Origin: Gluconacetobacter sacchari | GTDB lineage: Bacteria; Pseudomonadota; Alphaproteobacteria; Acetobacterales; Acetobacteraceae | Reading direction: 5' to 3' | Length of the DNA: 64,000 nucleotides | Assembly (NCBI RefSeq): GCF_014174255.1 | Contig: NZ_JABEQJ010000008.1 | Location: 1 to 64,000 of the forward strand | Shown here: one piece after another, positions 53,691 through 62,255 of the stretch | Layout: each line of letters opens with the position of its first letter | How positions within the stretch are numbered: position 1 is the stretch's first letter | The notes under the pieces: generated by a model | Databases searched by the model: none | Told to the model about the DNA's origin: nothing | What the model saw: only the letters and a program-made list of their open reading frames with translations | Program-made: the position numbers and the translations under genes

Positions 53691-55443
53691 GGCCCGTCAT
53701 CTGTTCCAGGATCTCGTATTCCCCGATCAGGTTGGCGACCATCATGCCCCGCGCCATCGCCTCGGCGAACGCACTGTCGGGCAGGTGCATGTCCGCCAGC
53801 CGGGCGGACAAATCCTTCAGGTCCACGGCATGCATCATCGCGGTGCGTACCGGCTCGACCATCCCGCCCAGCGCGTCCTGGGCGTCGCGCGCCACGCTGT
53901 CCGTCAGCTCGGTCACGATCGCCGGCACATCGTCGCGGGCATGGGCAGCCAGCATCCGACCCAGGCGGGCATGCAGCGCGGTATGCGCGGCCGTCTGCGC
54001 CTGCGGATCGGCCAGCCTCTGCGGCACCTGCTGCGGGTCTTCCTGGTCGTCTGCGCGCGGCGTGGAAACGGTCGGTGCCGGGGCACGCGCCGGCATCGTC
54101 CGCCCGGTCAGCACCTCCGGCGGCAGGGCATGCGCCGGCTGCACCGGCTGCGGCTGGGCGCGGGTGCCCACCACCACATCGTCACCCTCGGGCGGCTTCA
54201 GGCCGAACCGATCGTACAGATCCTGCGCCCGCACCAGCCAGCCCTGCGGGCCAGCCCACTGGATCGCCTGGACCAGCTCGGCCAGCGGCGGCTCGTCCGG
54301 ACGGCCGATATTGATGGTCGGATACAGATCCTGCGGCCCGCGCGAGAACGCCACGATCGGCAGCGCGATCTGGCTGGTCGCGGTAAAGGACAGCATGCCG
54401 GCATCGGCACGCTCGATATCGTCCTGCACCATGCGATGCACCTGGCCCGATGCATGCGCGCCCTGCTTGCTCTCGGTCGTGCCGGTCTGGCCCAGCACCG
54501 CGATCGACAGGCTGCTGTCCAGGTAACGCATCCGCCGTTCGTGGATATCGTTCGCGCCCGCACCGTTCTTGGGCTCGACGAAATCGATCTCCATGGATTT
54601 CGGGATGATCGCCGCCGCAGCCCCCGCGATGTCCGACACCGCGCGAAACAGCACCTTCCGGTCATTGTCCGACGCATCCTGCCCGTAACGGCCGACACGC
54701 AACGGCAACCCGTATCCCTGGACGAACAGCGCCCAATCCCGGTTGGTGAACAGCTTGAACATCACGGCCCAGACGCACGCCCGCGTCAGGCCGGAATTGA
54801 TCGTCAGGCCCGACCAGGACGGATGCCGATGCACCACGAATTTATAGGGCAGCATCTGCGCGAAGCCCCATTGCGCCACGCCACCCTCCACCGAAGGCGG
54901 CGCAGGCGCGGAGGAATCCTCACGGATCAGGATCGTCTCACCATCCTGGTAACTGACATCGGTGAAACGCTGCGGCCTGAACGTCAGCTTCTCGGGATAG
55001 TAATTCCCGGCCTCACAATGCCAGCCGTCGATTTCGTGGACGGCATAGCCCTTGGCCACGCCGTCCATCATGTCATACAGCGACCGCCGCAGGATGCCGC
55101 GATCGACCCACTTCCGCACGAGGTCGGCATGCTCGACATGCTTCGGATCGTCCGACGCCGGCGTGACGGTAATCGGCAACTGGCTGACCACCCGCTTGCG
55201 GGTATTCAGGATGCCCAGATAGTGCAGGTCCCGGCGCTCGATGAATTCGGCCAGCACCTGCCACGCCAGACTGTCGCCCTGGTCGGCCTGCGCCATCAGC
55301 TTGCCGATGATGTCCGGCGTCAGCGCGCCGATCGGCGTGGTGATGACGGCAGGCCGCAACCCCACCATCTGGGCGGCGGCCTGAGCCTGCCGAAGCAGTT
55401 CCGGCCGGATCGGTTCGCCGTCAGGTCCCAGCAGCTGCGCCAT
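53683..55443 (-). CDS. Portal protein (Mu gp29, DUF935)
   Basis: The 586-residue protein from the ATG at 55443 (MAQLLGPDGEPIRPELLRQA) has DUF935 signatures: AQADQGDSLAWQVLAEFIER, RDLHYLGILNTRKRVVSQLP and NRDWALFVQGYGLPLRVGRY. It forms the portal ring through which DNA is packaged. The start one base after the preceding stop was chosen over the upstream extension. It overlaps gene F by 8 bp. Confidence 0.92.
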   Translation of the reverse strand: MAQLLGPDGEPIRPELLRQAQAAAQMVGLRPAVITTPIGALTPDIIGKLMAQADQGDSLAWQVLAEFIERRDLHYLGILNTRKRVVSQLPITVTPASDDPKHVEHADLVRKWVDRGILRRSLYDMMDGVAKGYAVHEIDGWHCEAGNYYPEKLTFRPQRFTDVSYQDGETILIREDSSAPAPPSVEGGVAQWGFAQMLPYKFVVHRHPSWSGLTINSGLTRACVWAVMFKLFTNRDWALFVQGYGLPLRVGRYGQDASDNDRKVLFRAVSDIAGAAAAIIPKSMEIDFVEPKNGAGANDIHERRMRYLDSSLSIAVLGQTGTTESKQGAHASGQVHRMVQDDIERADAGMLSFTATSQIALPIVAFSRGPQDLYPTINIGRPDEPPLAELVQAIQWAGPQGWLVRAQDLYDRFGLKPPEGDDVVVGTRAQPQPVQPAHALPPEVLTGRTMPARAPAPTVSTPRADDQEDPQQVPQRLADPQAQTAAHTALHARLGRMLAAHARDDVPAIVTELTDSVARDAQDALGGMVEPVRTAMMHAVDLKDLSARLADMHLPDSAFAEAMARGMMVANLIGEYEILEQMTGHG

Positions 55444-55444
55444 C

Positions 55445-55846
55445 TCAGCCGGCCGCCTTGACGCACACGCGCACCTGGTCGCGCAGGCCGACATAATCCG
55501 CGATCCACCGATGCGCCTGCGGCGTGTCCTGGTGCGCGTCCAGTTCGGCTCTCAGCGCCTTCTGATCCGCCGCTGAGTAGGTCACCAGCGCCGGGCAGAC
55601 CGGCCGCAATGCAGGCGCGCCGGCACAGCCGGAGAGAGGGGCGACCAACAGGCAGCCCACATACACAACAATATGGCCGCGCTTGATGACAGCGACCATT
55701 TCCCCCGGAGCAAGGGCGCGAGCATTTTCACCCCGCACCGCCGTCAGGGCCGCCGGGAGCGGTCTCGGCGTCGTCGGCCTGGCACCGTGCCCGTCCAGGG
55801 GGATTTCCCGCGCCCGCTGCCACCACTCTCTGATTCTGCGCAACAT
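55445..55846 (-). CDS. Prophage lipoprotein, probable outer spanin (Rz1-like) with possible dual start
   Basis: The frame gives 133 residues from the ATG at 55846, which overlaps the previous stop (TGATG). A second ATG at 55699, preceded by GGGGGAA, would give 84 residues starting MVAVIKRGHIVVYVGCLLVA. A lipobox LSGC follows, then RPVCPALVTYSAADQKALRA. The shorter form looks like an Rz1-type lipoprotein with its own signal; the longer form buries the signal. It lies between terminase and portal, not beside the endolysin as in many phages, next to a small inner-membrane protein that could be the inner spanin. Confidence 0.65.
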   Translation of the reverse strand: MLRRIREWWQRAREIPLDGHGARPTTPRPLPAALTAVRGENARALAPGEMVAVIKRGHIVVYVGCLLVAPLSGCAGAPALRPVCPALVTYSAADQKALRAELDAHQDTPQAHRWIADYVGLRDQVRVCVKAAG

Positions 55847-56076
55847 CACGCCGTCCCCGCATCCAGCCGCGCATCCAGCGCCGCATCCGTGGGGGCGGCG
55901 TTCAACGCCGCCGCCGTCATCGCCTGCGCGGTCGTGGTAACGGCCTGCGCCTGGGCGACATCCTGCGCCTCGGTCTTCGCCTTCTGGGCCTTGGCCGACA
56001 GGCGGGAAAACCAGTACGCGCCCCCCAGTAACCCGCCCAGGATCAACACCGCCGCGATCGGCACCCCGTAATTCAT
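55846..56076 (-). CDS. Small inner-membrane protein, possible inner spanin (Rz-like)
   Basis: This 76-residue protein has one N-terminal membrane helix (YGVPIAAVLILGGLLGGAYW) and a long charged/Ala-rich helix (AKAQKAKTEAQDVAQAQAVT). It is immediately followed by the lipoprotein gene with overlapping codons, an arrangement typical of Rz/Rz1 pairs. GGGGG precedes the ATG at 56076. No family is recognised directly, so the spanin role is inferred from layout. Confidence 0.6.
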   Translation of the reverse strand: MNYGVPIAAVLILGGLLGGAYWFSRLSAKAQKAKTEAQDVAQAQAVTTTAQAMTAAALNAAPTDAALDARLDAGTA

Positions 56077-57647
56077 CAGACAGACCCCCTCAGTCCCCAA
56101 TTGTCGTTATTCGAGCCCAGATCCTCGCGCTCGATCTCATCCTCGATCGACATCCTGCCGCCCTGGAGCTGGGCATGCTGATTCGGCACCCTCTGGTATT
56201 CGTAGATTTCCGGCTCTGCCCGACTGGCTGCGACCGCCATGGCCGCCGCGATCGCGGCGTCGCCGTGGCTCTTTCCAGTGGCATCGGTCAGCCTGCTTTC
56301 GGGGACGCGGGCCACCCCACGAATGGTCTTGATGGCGCGCAGATCGGTCTGGATGTCACGGTCGGCCGGGATGACGATCTCGGCGTCCTGGAACGCTGCC
56401 TGAAGAAACGGCATGGTCTCGCGATACCATGCTTCGCTGATCATGACGGCTTCGACGCGCGACCCATATTCCTGCACCGTGACTTCGGCCAGATACTGCC
56501 CGTTGCCCCGCGCATCCATCTTTCCAGCCCTGAAACGCGGCAGCCGGTCGAGGAGATAGAACAGGATCTGTCGCTGCTGCTCGAAGGGCACGCCACGCAG
56601 TTCGACAACCAATACCGTGCGCTTGGTCTTGTTCGACTCGATCGCGCAGAACCAGAAAACGCTCAGGTCGCAGGTGCGGGCGAAATCTTCCCCGAAAACA
56701 TGCGGCGTATCAGCCTTCATCGCCATCAGGTGTGGCAGCAGGCGGTCTTCGCAGAACTGGCGCGCATCGGCTTCTCGTGCGGCCTTTGACTGAAGGGCGA
56801 AGGCTGGCTTCCGCTCCCATCGAACGACGGGAACGCCCTTCTGCTCTCGCGCTTCGATCAGCGACAGAGGCAGAAAGACGCCATTATCATTGGCGGGTAT
56901 GACATGCAGTTCCTCGTCGGCGTCATCACCGAACTCGGCAAGGATCTCGTCGTACCACTCTTTCTCGCCTTCAGGCGTCCATTCAGTGCCCAGCTTCTGG
57001 CAGATTTTCCTGTAAAGCCCCTGCGATACCGCATCATCGAAGGTGATGCGCATCAGGTGATAGGGCTTTTTCCCGGACTGGCAGTCTTTGACCAGTTCAT
57101 TGAACGGATTGGTGGCACCCTTGTGTGTAGACAGGATGATGATCCGCGCACCCCAGATGCGCAGGGCCAGCGCGGCCTTGATCATGCCCGCCAGATCGTC
57201 AACGAAGGCCGCTTCGTCCAGGATCACCAGACCCTGTTTCGACCGGAACGCACGCGGCACCGATGGCAGCGCCAGAATCTCGAAGCCAGAAGCAAATTTG
57301 ATCCGGAATACATGAATCGTCTTTTCCGGATTCGCGGGATCGGGGAAGACTTCCTCGCCCACCTCCAGCCCAACACCGACCAGAAGTTTGGCATGTTCCG
57401 CACAGTCGTCGATGAACTGGCGGGTCATGTCCTTCTCATAACCCATGTAGAACACGTCCATGCCGCCAGCCGACGCAGACGACATGGCGACAGTCACCGC
57501 CAGCCAGCTCAACACCCATGAGATGCCGATACGACGCGACTTCTCGATCACCGTGACATTGTGGGACAAGCATTCACGGATGACGTCCTGCTGGTAAGGC
57601 AGAAGCGGATCGAGGTCGGTGCTGGCCAGAAGCGCCGACTTGCTCAT
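56076..57647 (-). CDS. Terminase large subunit (Mu gp28)
   Basis: The 523-residue packaging motor has an ATPase domain with Walker A IEKSRRIGISW and Walker B GLVILDEAAFVDDLAG, and the coupling text IIILSTHKGATNPFNELV. A C-terminal RNase H-like nuclease follows (FGEDFARTCDLSVFWF; ATGKSHGDAAIAAAM). Because Mu-type phages package from the integrated end, it would cut host DNA beyond the prophage. It overlaps the gp27 gene by 4 bp. Confidence 0.92.
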   Translation of the reverse strand: MSKSALLASTDLDPLLPYQQDVIRECLSHNVTVIEKSRRIGISWVLSWLAVTVAMSSASAGGMDVFYMGYEKDMTRQFIDDCAEHAKLLVGVGLEVGEEVFPDPANPEKTIHVFRIKFASGFEILALPSVPRAFRSKQGLVILDEAAFVDDLAGMIKAALALRIWGARIIILSTHKGATNPFNELVKDCQSGKKPYHLMRITFDDAVSQGLYRKICQKLGTEWTPEGEKEWYDEILAEFGDDADEELHVIPANDNGVFLPLSLIEAREQKGVPVVRWERKPAFALQSKAAREADARQFCEDRLLPHLMAMKADTPHVFGEDFARTCDLSVFWFCAIESNKTKRTVLVVELRGVPFEQQRQILFYLLDRLPRFRAGKMDARGNGQYLAEVTVQEYGSRVEAVMISEAWYRETMPFLQAAFQDAEIVIPADRDIQTDLRAIKTIRGVARVPESRLTDATGKSHGDAAIAAAMAVAASRAEPEIYEYQRVPNQHAQLQGGRMSIEDEIEREDLGSNNDNWGLRGSV

Positions 57648-58213
57648 TTTTTCACACCCAGGATACGGCTGCGGATATCGTCCACAATCTCCTTGCTGAC
57701 GCCGCGTTCTTTTGCGACAGCCCGAACGGCGTCGTCGCTTTCCTTGCGCACACGCGCTTCGACCTGCGCTGTGATCTCCTTGACGAACTCCGCATCCGTC
57801 TTGCTGGCCCGCGTCAGATGATCGAGCGCCTTGGCCAGGGCCTCGACCCCCTTGGGATTGCTGCGCAGCGTCTCCAGCCAGCTCGTATCCTTGCCGTCAC
57901 CCTCAGCCGCCATGTGCAGGTCGAGGATGATCCCATGCAGCAGCTCGATGTTCGCGCGGGCGAACTGTGATGCATTGGCGTCGCCCATCTGCCGCGCCAG
58001 CGCCTGCGCCACGGTGCGCGACCGCCGGTTGGTCGCCACCAGCTTGTCCAGGTTCTGGATATGCCGCCCCAGCGACGAGCGGCTGATGCTCTGCACATCC
58101 AGCTCGCGCAGCGCGGCCAGGATCTCGTCCAGGGAATGGCCGTTCGCCCGCAGGCGGCCGATCTCCTCGCGGATCTCCTCGGGCAACTTATCCACGTTCG
58201 ACGCCCTGGCCAT
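57644..58213 (-). CDS. Terminase small-subunit-like protein, DUF3486 (Mu gp27)
   Basis: The 189-residue protein has the DUF3486 pattern: KLPEEIREEIGRLRANGHSL, a helix-turn-helix-like part with VQSISRSSLGRHIQNLDKL, and a helical C-terminus. It should recognise the packaging end and load the large subunit. It starts 3 bp after the gp26-like gene. Confidence 0.85.
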   Translation of the reverse strand: MARASNVDKLPEEIREEIGRLRANGHSLDEILAALRELDVQSISRSSLGRHIQNLDKLVATNRRSRTVAQALARQMGDANASQFARANIELLHGIILDLHMAAEGDGKDTSWLETLRSNPKGVEALAKALDHLTRASKTDAEFVKEITAQVEARVRKESDDAVRAVAKERGVSKEIVDDIRSRILGVKK

Positions 58214-58216
58214 CGT

Positions 58217-58534
58217 TCACCGCGCCAGCGACCGGGCGATCCCGTGGATCATCTGAACGCCGTCCGCCACCCGCGATCCCGTCGCCGTCAGCGCGCCGAC
58301 CCAGATTTCGTCGCGGCCGTCCGTCGGCAGCTTTTCGACGCGCAGGCATCCCTGCCGCTCCAGCCACGCGAAATCGGCCCGGATCACATCGAAGTCGGCT
58401 GGATATCCGTCAGCCCGCAGCGCACGGGTCAAAATGATCTCCGAAAGACGATCATCGCCCATCTGCTGGATCGCCTTCAGGATACGAAGACGCCGGTCTT
58501 CAATCAGCACTGTCGCCACCGTCATGGCCGTCAT
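58217..58534 (-). CDS. Phage winged-helix-like protein (Mu gp26 position)
   Basis: This 105-residue protein, with EDRRLRILKAIQQMGDDRLS and VIRADFAWLERQGCLRVEKL, looks like a small winged-helix protein of the VpaChn25_0724/gp26 type found just before gp27 in Mu-like phages. The function is unknown; DNA binding is plausible. It overlaps its upstream neighbour by 4 bp. Confidence 0.75.
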   Translation of the reverse strand: MTAMTVATVLIEDRRLRILKAIQQMGDDRLSEIILTRALRADGYPADFDVIRADFAWLERQGCLRVEKLPTDGRDEIWVGALTATGSRVADGVQMIHGIARSLAR

Positions 58535-58842
58535 TCCTTGCTCGCCGCGACATGCCCGTAGACCAGGGTGTGCAGCAGTTCCGTATTGCGCTTTCCGTCA
58601 GCGCGGATCTCGACCAGGCGCACGTCGATCGAGGCCAGGGCGGATCGATGCTCCCGCGCATCCCGCTCCAGCACGTCGCAGCGCTCTTCCAGGTCCTCAT
58701 GCGCCCGCGCTAGCACCACATGCCGCTGGCCCAGCCACCAGAGGCGCGCCCACGTCGACAGGATCAGGAAGCAGCCCACGACCAGCACGGCCACGCAAAT
58801 CGATGGCACGCCCGTCTGGGCCGCCTCCGTCACCTGCGGCAC
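58531..58842 (-). CDS. Membrane protein, DUF2730-like (Mu gp25 position)
   Basis: This 103-residue protein has one membrane helix (SICVAVLVVGCFLILSTW) followed by a charged coiled coil (EDLEERCDVLERDAREHRSA). The layout and place match DUF2730 proteins of Mu-like phages; a role with the lysis proteins is possible. It starts one base after the preceding gene. Confidence 0.72.
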   Translation of the reverse strand: MPQVTEAAQTGVPSICVAVLVVGCFLILSTWARLWWLGQRHVVLARAHEDLEERCDVLERDAREHRSALASIDVRLVEIRADGKRNTELLHTLVYGHVAASKE

Positions 58843-58843
58843 G

Positions 58844-59212
58844 TCAGGCGGCCGGCGTGGTCGTGCCGGCCGACGCCGTGGACGTATCGGGCACGAACAT
58901 GCCCTGGAGGTCAGCGATCGCGGCCTTGATGTGGGTCACGATGCCGTCCTCGGTCGGCAGGGTGAGGCCCAGCGTCGTGGCCAGGGTGCTGAACTCGGTC
59001 AGCGCCTGCGCCACCAGCGGGTTCGCGGTCTCGAACGTGTCGAACGCCGTCTTCAGCTGGTCGACGCCGCCGTCCACCTTCGTGACCGCCGCCTTGATCG
59101 CGGTCTGCGCGACCGTGTTGTAGGTCGACAGCTTGCCGGCGGCCGAAGCCCCCGCCACGCCGTTGACGACGGCAAACGCGCTGCCGAGAATGGATTTCCA
59201 ATCGATAGCCAT
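58844..59212 (-). CDS. Prophage protein of unknown function after the endolysin
   Basis: This 122-residue protein starts at the ATG at 59212, with AGGAG 8 bp upstream. The N-terminal half is mildly hydrophobic (ILGSAFAVVNGVAGASAAGK) and the rest is amphipathic helix ending in a Thr/Ala tail. Position after the lysozyme would suit a holin, but hydrophobicity is low. No family is recognised. Confidence 0.65.
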   Translation of the reverse strand: MAIDWKSILGSAFAVVNGVAGASAAGKLSTYNTVAQTAIKAAVTKVDGGVDQLKTAFDTFETANPLVAQALTEFSTLATTLGLTLPTEDGIVTHIKAAIADLQGMFVPDTSTASAGTTTPAA

Positions 59213-59300
59213 GAACGGCTCCTGCATTTCATGATGGGCGCCGCGTGCGCGCCCCATTCAACAATCGATCGGCCATGCGCGCCCGCATGACCGAAACCGG

Positions 59301-59891
59301 TCATGCGAGCGGGATCTTCGTCTCCCCCCGCGCCAAAGCCAGACCGGCATGCAGGCGCCAGTCCACCCGCGCCAGCCAGCCGTCGCCATAGGTCGGGAAC
59401 CCGCTCAGCGCGCGGTAATAGGCCCGCTGCCCATTGGCGAATGCGTCGATCAGCGCCGGCAGCGCCCCGGCTTTCTCTCGCGCGGCAACCGCCGCCAGCG
59501 TCAGAGGGCCGATATCGCCGTCCTGCGCCACGCCGAGCAGGCCCTGGAGCATCTTCGCCGCCCTGGCGACGCCAGCATTGAACCCGAAATCGAACGTGAT
59601 CAGATCCAGCCCGGACGGCAGCAACGGGCCATTCAACGGACGCCAGTAAAAAGCCCGCGCGATCGCGAGGAACACATCCGGCGTAACGGATTTCATGATC
59701 TTCACGGTGACCGGCCGCCCCGGACCCAACCAGTGCGCCATCGCGGTCGCGGAAATACCGAAGCAGGAGCCGACAAACCGGCCGTCACATGCCTTGCCGC
59801 CGGTCCAGTTCCCGCCGTCGTCGCGTGCGGCGGAATACCCGCCCTCGCGCAGTTGGGTGCCTTTGGCGATAATGGGGAAGTTCGCATCCAT
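59301..59891 (-). CDS. Endolysin, glycoside hydrolase family 108 (Mu lys position)
   Basis: This 196-residue muramidase has the GH108 catalytic motif at REGGYSAARDDGGNWTGG (Glu16 probably catalytic) and a C-terminal peptidoglycan-binding region (FNAGVARAAKMLQGLLGVAQ; DGDIGPLTLAAVAA). It degrades peptidoglycan at lysis. There is no signal peptide, so it depends on a holin. It is the first gene after the late motif at 59923-59943 and is adjacent to the Mor/C activator gene, the same order as in Mu (C then lys). Confidence 0.9.
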   Translation of the reverse strand: MDANFPIIAKGTQLREGGYSAARDDGGNWTGGKACDGRFVGSCFGISATAMAHWLGPGRPVTVKIMKSVTPDVFLAIARAFYWRPLNGPLLPSGLDLITFDFGFNAGVARAAKMLQGLLGVAQDGDIGPLTLAAVAAREKAGALPALIDAFANGQRAYYRALSGFPTYGDGWLARVDWRLHAGLALARGETKIPLA

Positions 59892-59922
59892 CGCGCAACG
59901 ATACGCGCGCGGGGAATGGTCA

Positions 59923-59943
59923 GTGCATCATGCTAGATAGCAC
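59923..59943 (-). promoter_or_regulatory. Putative C-type late promoter element (copy 1, before the endolysin)
   Basis: On the minus strand the site is GTGCTATCTA followed by GCATGATGCAC, an imperfect dyad with GTGC/GCAC arms. It lies 31 bp from the endolysin start and 20 bp beyond the end of the Mor/C gene, where Mu has the C-dependent promoter Plys. Confidence 0.72.
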
Positions 59944-59963
59944 ATGGAACGATCCGGAACGGA

Positions 59964-60344
59964 TCAGAGCAGGATTGCCTGCCTGGGATCGGCCGGCTTG
60001 GCCGGCCGGCGCACCACGATCCCGCTGGCGCGCGCATTCGCGATAATCTGATGGACCTGACGCACGGACAGTCCGCACCGCATCGCGATATCCGCGACCG
60101 TCATACCGCGCTGGCGATAAAGCGTCACGCGCCAGGCTTTGCACATCGGCACGGTCCAGGGGCTGCGCCCATGGCGGCGACAGATCGCCGCCGCCAGTTC
60201 GTCACCATACACATCGGCCAACTGGGTGCCCGCACCCCGCGCGGGCACCCAGATCTGCTTGCCGCCTTCCGCTTCCAGAAAGCACAGCACCACGTCCTCG
60301 CCAGCCGCATCCACAAGGAAGGCGATCGGTTCGGGCGCGTTCAT
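59964..60344 (-). CDS. Mor/C-family late transcription activator
   Basis: The 126-residue protein fits the Mor/C family: an N-terminal dimerisation part (GAGTQLADVYGDELAAAICR) and a C-terminal helix-turn-helix (TLYRQRGMTVADIAMRCGLS, then VRQVHQIIANARASG). In Mu, Mor activates the middle promoter and C the late promoters. The position directly upstream of the endolysin matches C. The three conserved motifs at 59923, 51599 and 39195 are its likely targets. Whether a second Mor exists outside the window is unknown. Confidence 0.83.
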   Translation of the reverse strand: MNAPEPIAFLVDAAGEDVVLCFLEAEGGKQIWVPARGAGTQLADVYGDELAAAICRRHGRSPWTVPMCKAWRVTLYRQRGMTVADIAMRCGLSVRQVHQIIANARASGIVVRRPAKPADPRQAILL

Positions 60345-60346
60345 GT

Positions 60347-60595
60347 CTATTCCTTCCGTTCGAATGTCAGCCGGTGACTCTTGGGGATCACCGTCTTCTT
60401 GGCCGAGACCATCGCGATTTCCATGTGCCGCGCGAACGGCTCACCGCCCTCGGCATCGACCGGCGAATACGCACTGCGGAAATCGTCACGCTTGACCTCT
60501 TTGGCGCGCTGCGCAATCGCCATCAGCGTCGTCGCGTCAGACATCGACATAGCATAGTCCTGATATCTGATCGTCACCACGGCCATTCGTTTCAT
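60347..60595 (-). CDS. Small prophage protein of unknown function
   Basis: This 82-residue basic protein (VTIRYQDYAMSMSDATTLMA; HMEIAMVSAKKTVIPKSHRL) has no recognised domain. It lies 2 bp upstream of the Mor/C gene and overlaps its own upstream neighbour by 4 bp, so it is part of the same middle/early transcript. Confidence 0.65.
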   Translation of the reverse strand: MKRMAVVTIRYQDYAMSMSDATTLMAIAQRAKEVKRDDFRSAYSPVDAEGGEPFARHMEIAMVSAKKTVIPKSHRLTFERKE

Positions 60596-60855
60596 GACCG
60601 CGCTCCCGCCAGTTCTGCCCGCCGCCCGGCCGCGATCGCCTGGGCGACGGCATTAGCGTTATCGCTGCACACGTCGCCACCCTCTTCCATCTCGGCCAAG
60701 ACGACCAGAAGTCCGCCAAGCTGGGCTTCCAGGGACTCGCGACGGCAATCCCCGTATCCCTCCCTGATTATCTTGGCCACCACACCGCGCACCTTCAGCA
60801 GTTCCGCCTCCAGCCTGACCAGGCGCACATGTTCCGCGATCGTCGGCCCGCTCAT
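60592..60855 (-). CDS. Small helical prophage protein of unknown function
   Basis: This 87-residue protein starts at the ATG at 60855, which overlaps the stop of the GemA gene (ATGA) and follows GAGGGGGAAA. It is mostly helical (HVRLVRLEAELLKVRGVVAK). No family is recognised. Confidence 0.65.
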   Translation of the reverse strand: MSGPTIAEHVRLVRLEAELLKVRGVVAKIIREGYGDCRRESLEAQLGGLLVVLAEMEEGGDVCSDNANAVAQAIAAGRRAELAGARS

Positions 60856-61313
60856 GATTTCCCCCTCAGCAGGCGCGCCCGCCACGCCTTCAACCCTTCA
60901 ATGATCTGCTTCGCCTGCTCCGCATCCAGGAACTCCGGCGCCGACACCCCGGTCTGCCGCTCCACGAAGGCCCGCAGGGCCTCCCGCGTGCCGCCCGAGG
61001 CCAGCAGCGGCGCCATCTCGTTCCACACTGCATAGACCTTGCGCACATACGCTTTCGCGCTATCCGGCGTCCGCCGTTTTCCGGTCGCCAGCTTCGGCTT
61101 CCACCCCAGCCGCACGAACTCCTTCAGCACCGCCTCGATCTGGCCGACCGACATATCCTTGGCGCTGTAATGGCCGCCGACCCGGACCAGGACGGCACGA
61201 TAGCTGTCATCGTCCAGGCCCAGTTCCTTCCTGGCGATAGCCAGCTTCGTATAGAGCAGGCCCCGCGCGGGATTGCTCGGCGTGTTGCCGAGCATGTGGG
61301 GACGGCGGGTCAT
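60852..61313 (-). CDS. GemA/gp16-family regulatory protein
   Basis: The 153-residue protein resembles Mu gp16/GemA (DUF1018): LLYTKLAIARKELGLDDDSY, RAVLVRVGGHYSAKDMSVGQ and GWKPKLATGKRRTPDSAKA. In Mu it modulates host gene expression and DNA topology, and its details are poorly known. AAGGAGG precedes the ATG at 61313, which fixes the start. Confidence 0.85.
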   Translation of the reverse strand: MTRRPHMLGNTPSNPARGLLYTKLAIARKELGLDDDSYRAVLVRVGGHYSAKDMSVGQIEAVLKEFVRLGWKPKLATGKRRTPDSAKAYVRKVYAVWNEMAPLLASGGTREALRAFVERQTGVSAPEFLDAEQAKQIIEGLKAWRARLLRGKS

Positions 61314-61624
61314 GATTGCGCCTCCTTCAGTGCGGTACGCGGACGGAAGCATTCCGTCAGCCTCCCGGTGTCCCGATCCAGATACTTCGCGATGCCCCCG
61401 ACATCATGCATCAACGTGTTCTTGTCGGCGTTCAGAAGGCGGTCGAAATCCATCGGGCAGCCATTCGCATGCACCGCCACCAGATCCATCCGCATCTCCA
61501 GACAGAACTCCTTCCACGGGATCTCTATCCTTTCGGCGCCCCCGCTGATCAGAACATCGACGACGCGGTCAGCGATCAGCCCGACCAACACAGCGTCCTC
61601 GACCGAGATGTCGAATTTGACCAT
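61310..61624 (-). CDS. Small prophage protein of unknown function
   Basis: This 104-residue acidic protein (KFDISVEDAVLVGLIADRVV start from the ATG at 61624) has no recognised family. It overlaps the GemA gene by 4 bp and lies 7 bp after the DUF3164 gene. Confidence 0.65.
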   Translation of the reverse strand: MVKFDISVEDAVLVGLIADRVVDVLISGGAERIEIPWKEFCLEMRMDLVAVHANGCPMDFDRLLNADKNTLMHDVGGIAKYLDRDTGRLTECFRPRTALKEAQS

Positions 61625-61631
61625 CACACCC

Positions 61632-62255
61632 TCACACCCGTGAGAAATCGACAACGACTTGCTCGTGCGCTCGCCCGCTCTCCGGCCTGACCCGGCACAC
61701 CACGGCCATTTTTGACCCGGCCGGCGCCACGGAATCGTTCAGCGCCCGTACCGCATCAGACCATGCAGGATGGTTCAGGTTCAGGCGCCGCAGGCCAAGG
61801 ATACGCTGCACGTTCGGCTTGCCCGTCTTCTCATCCTTCTCGAACGCCTGCATGACCAGCGCGCGCAGATCATCCGATGCACCATCGGTCAGATCGTCCA
61901 AGATCTCGTTGATCAGCGCCTGAGCCGCCACGATCGACGGCGTGAGCTGCTGATACCGGCGCATGTCCGCCTTGATTTCGATCAGGTCGGCGAAATCATG
62001 AATCGAGAGGCCATTGAACTTGCCTCCGACCCGGACCCCGTATTCCTGGAACACCAGATCCTGATAAGCCCGCAACTTCTCGAAGATCGCGGCTTTCACC
62101 GCTAGGTTGTGCGCTGCCAGCGCCTGGAAGTCGGCCGCGATCTCCACCGCCAGCTCGTGCTGAAGCACGATCTCCGGTCGGATCGATCCCACCGGGATCT
62201 CGCGGCCGTCCGGATTGGTCAGCGTCCGAGGCTGCGTCTTTTCGATAGCGTTCAT
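61632..62255 (-). CDS. DUF3164 family prophage protein
   Basis: The 207-residue protein fits DUF3164, common in the early region of Mu-like phages. It contains EIAADFQALAAHNLAVKAAI, YQDLVFQEYGVRVGGKFNGL and KPNVQRILGLRRLNLNHPAW, and ends in a beta-like tail. The function is unknown. The start at 62255 overlaps the previous stop by one base (TGATG). Confidence 0.8.
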   Translation of the reverse strand: MNAIEKTQPRTLTNPDGREIPVGSIRPEIVLQHELAVEIAADFQALAAHNLAVKAAIFEKLRAYQDLVFQEYGVRVGGKFNGLSIHDFADLIEIKADMRRYQQLTPSIVAAQALINEILDDLTDGASDDLRALVMQAFEKDEKTGKPNVQRILGLRRLNLNHPAWSDAVRALNDSVAPAGSKMAVVCRVRPESGRAHEQVVVDFSRV

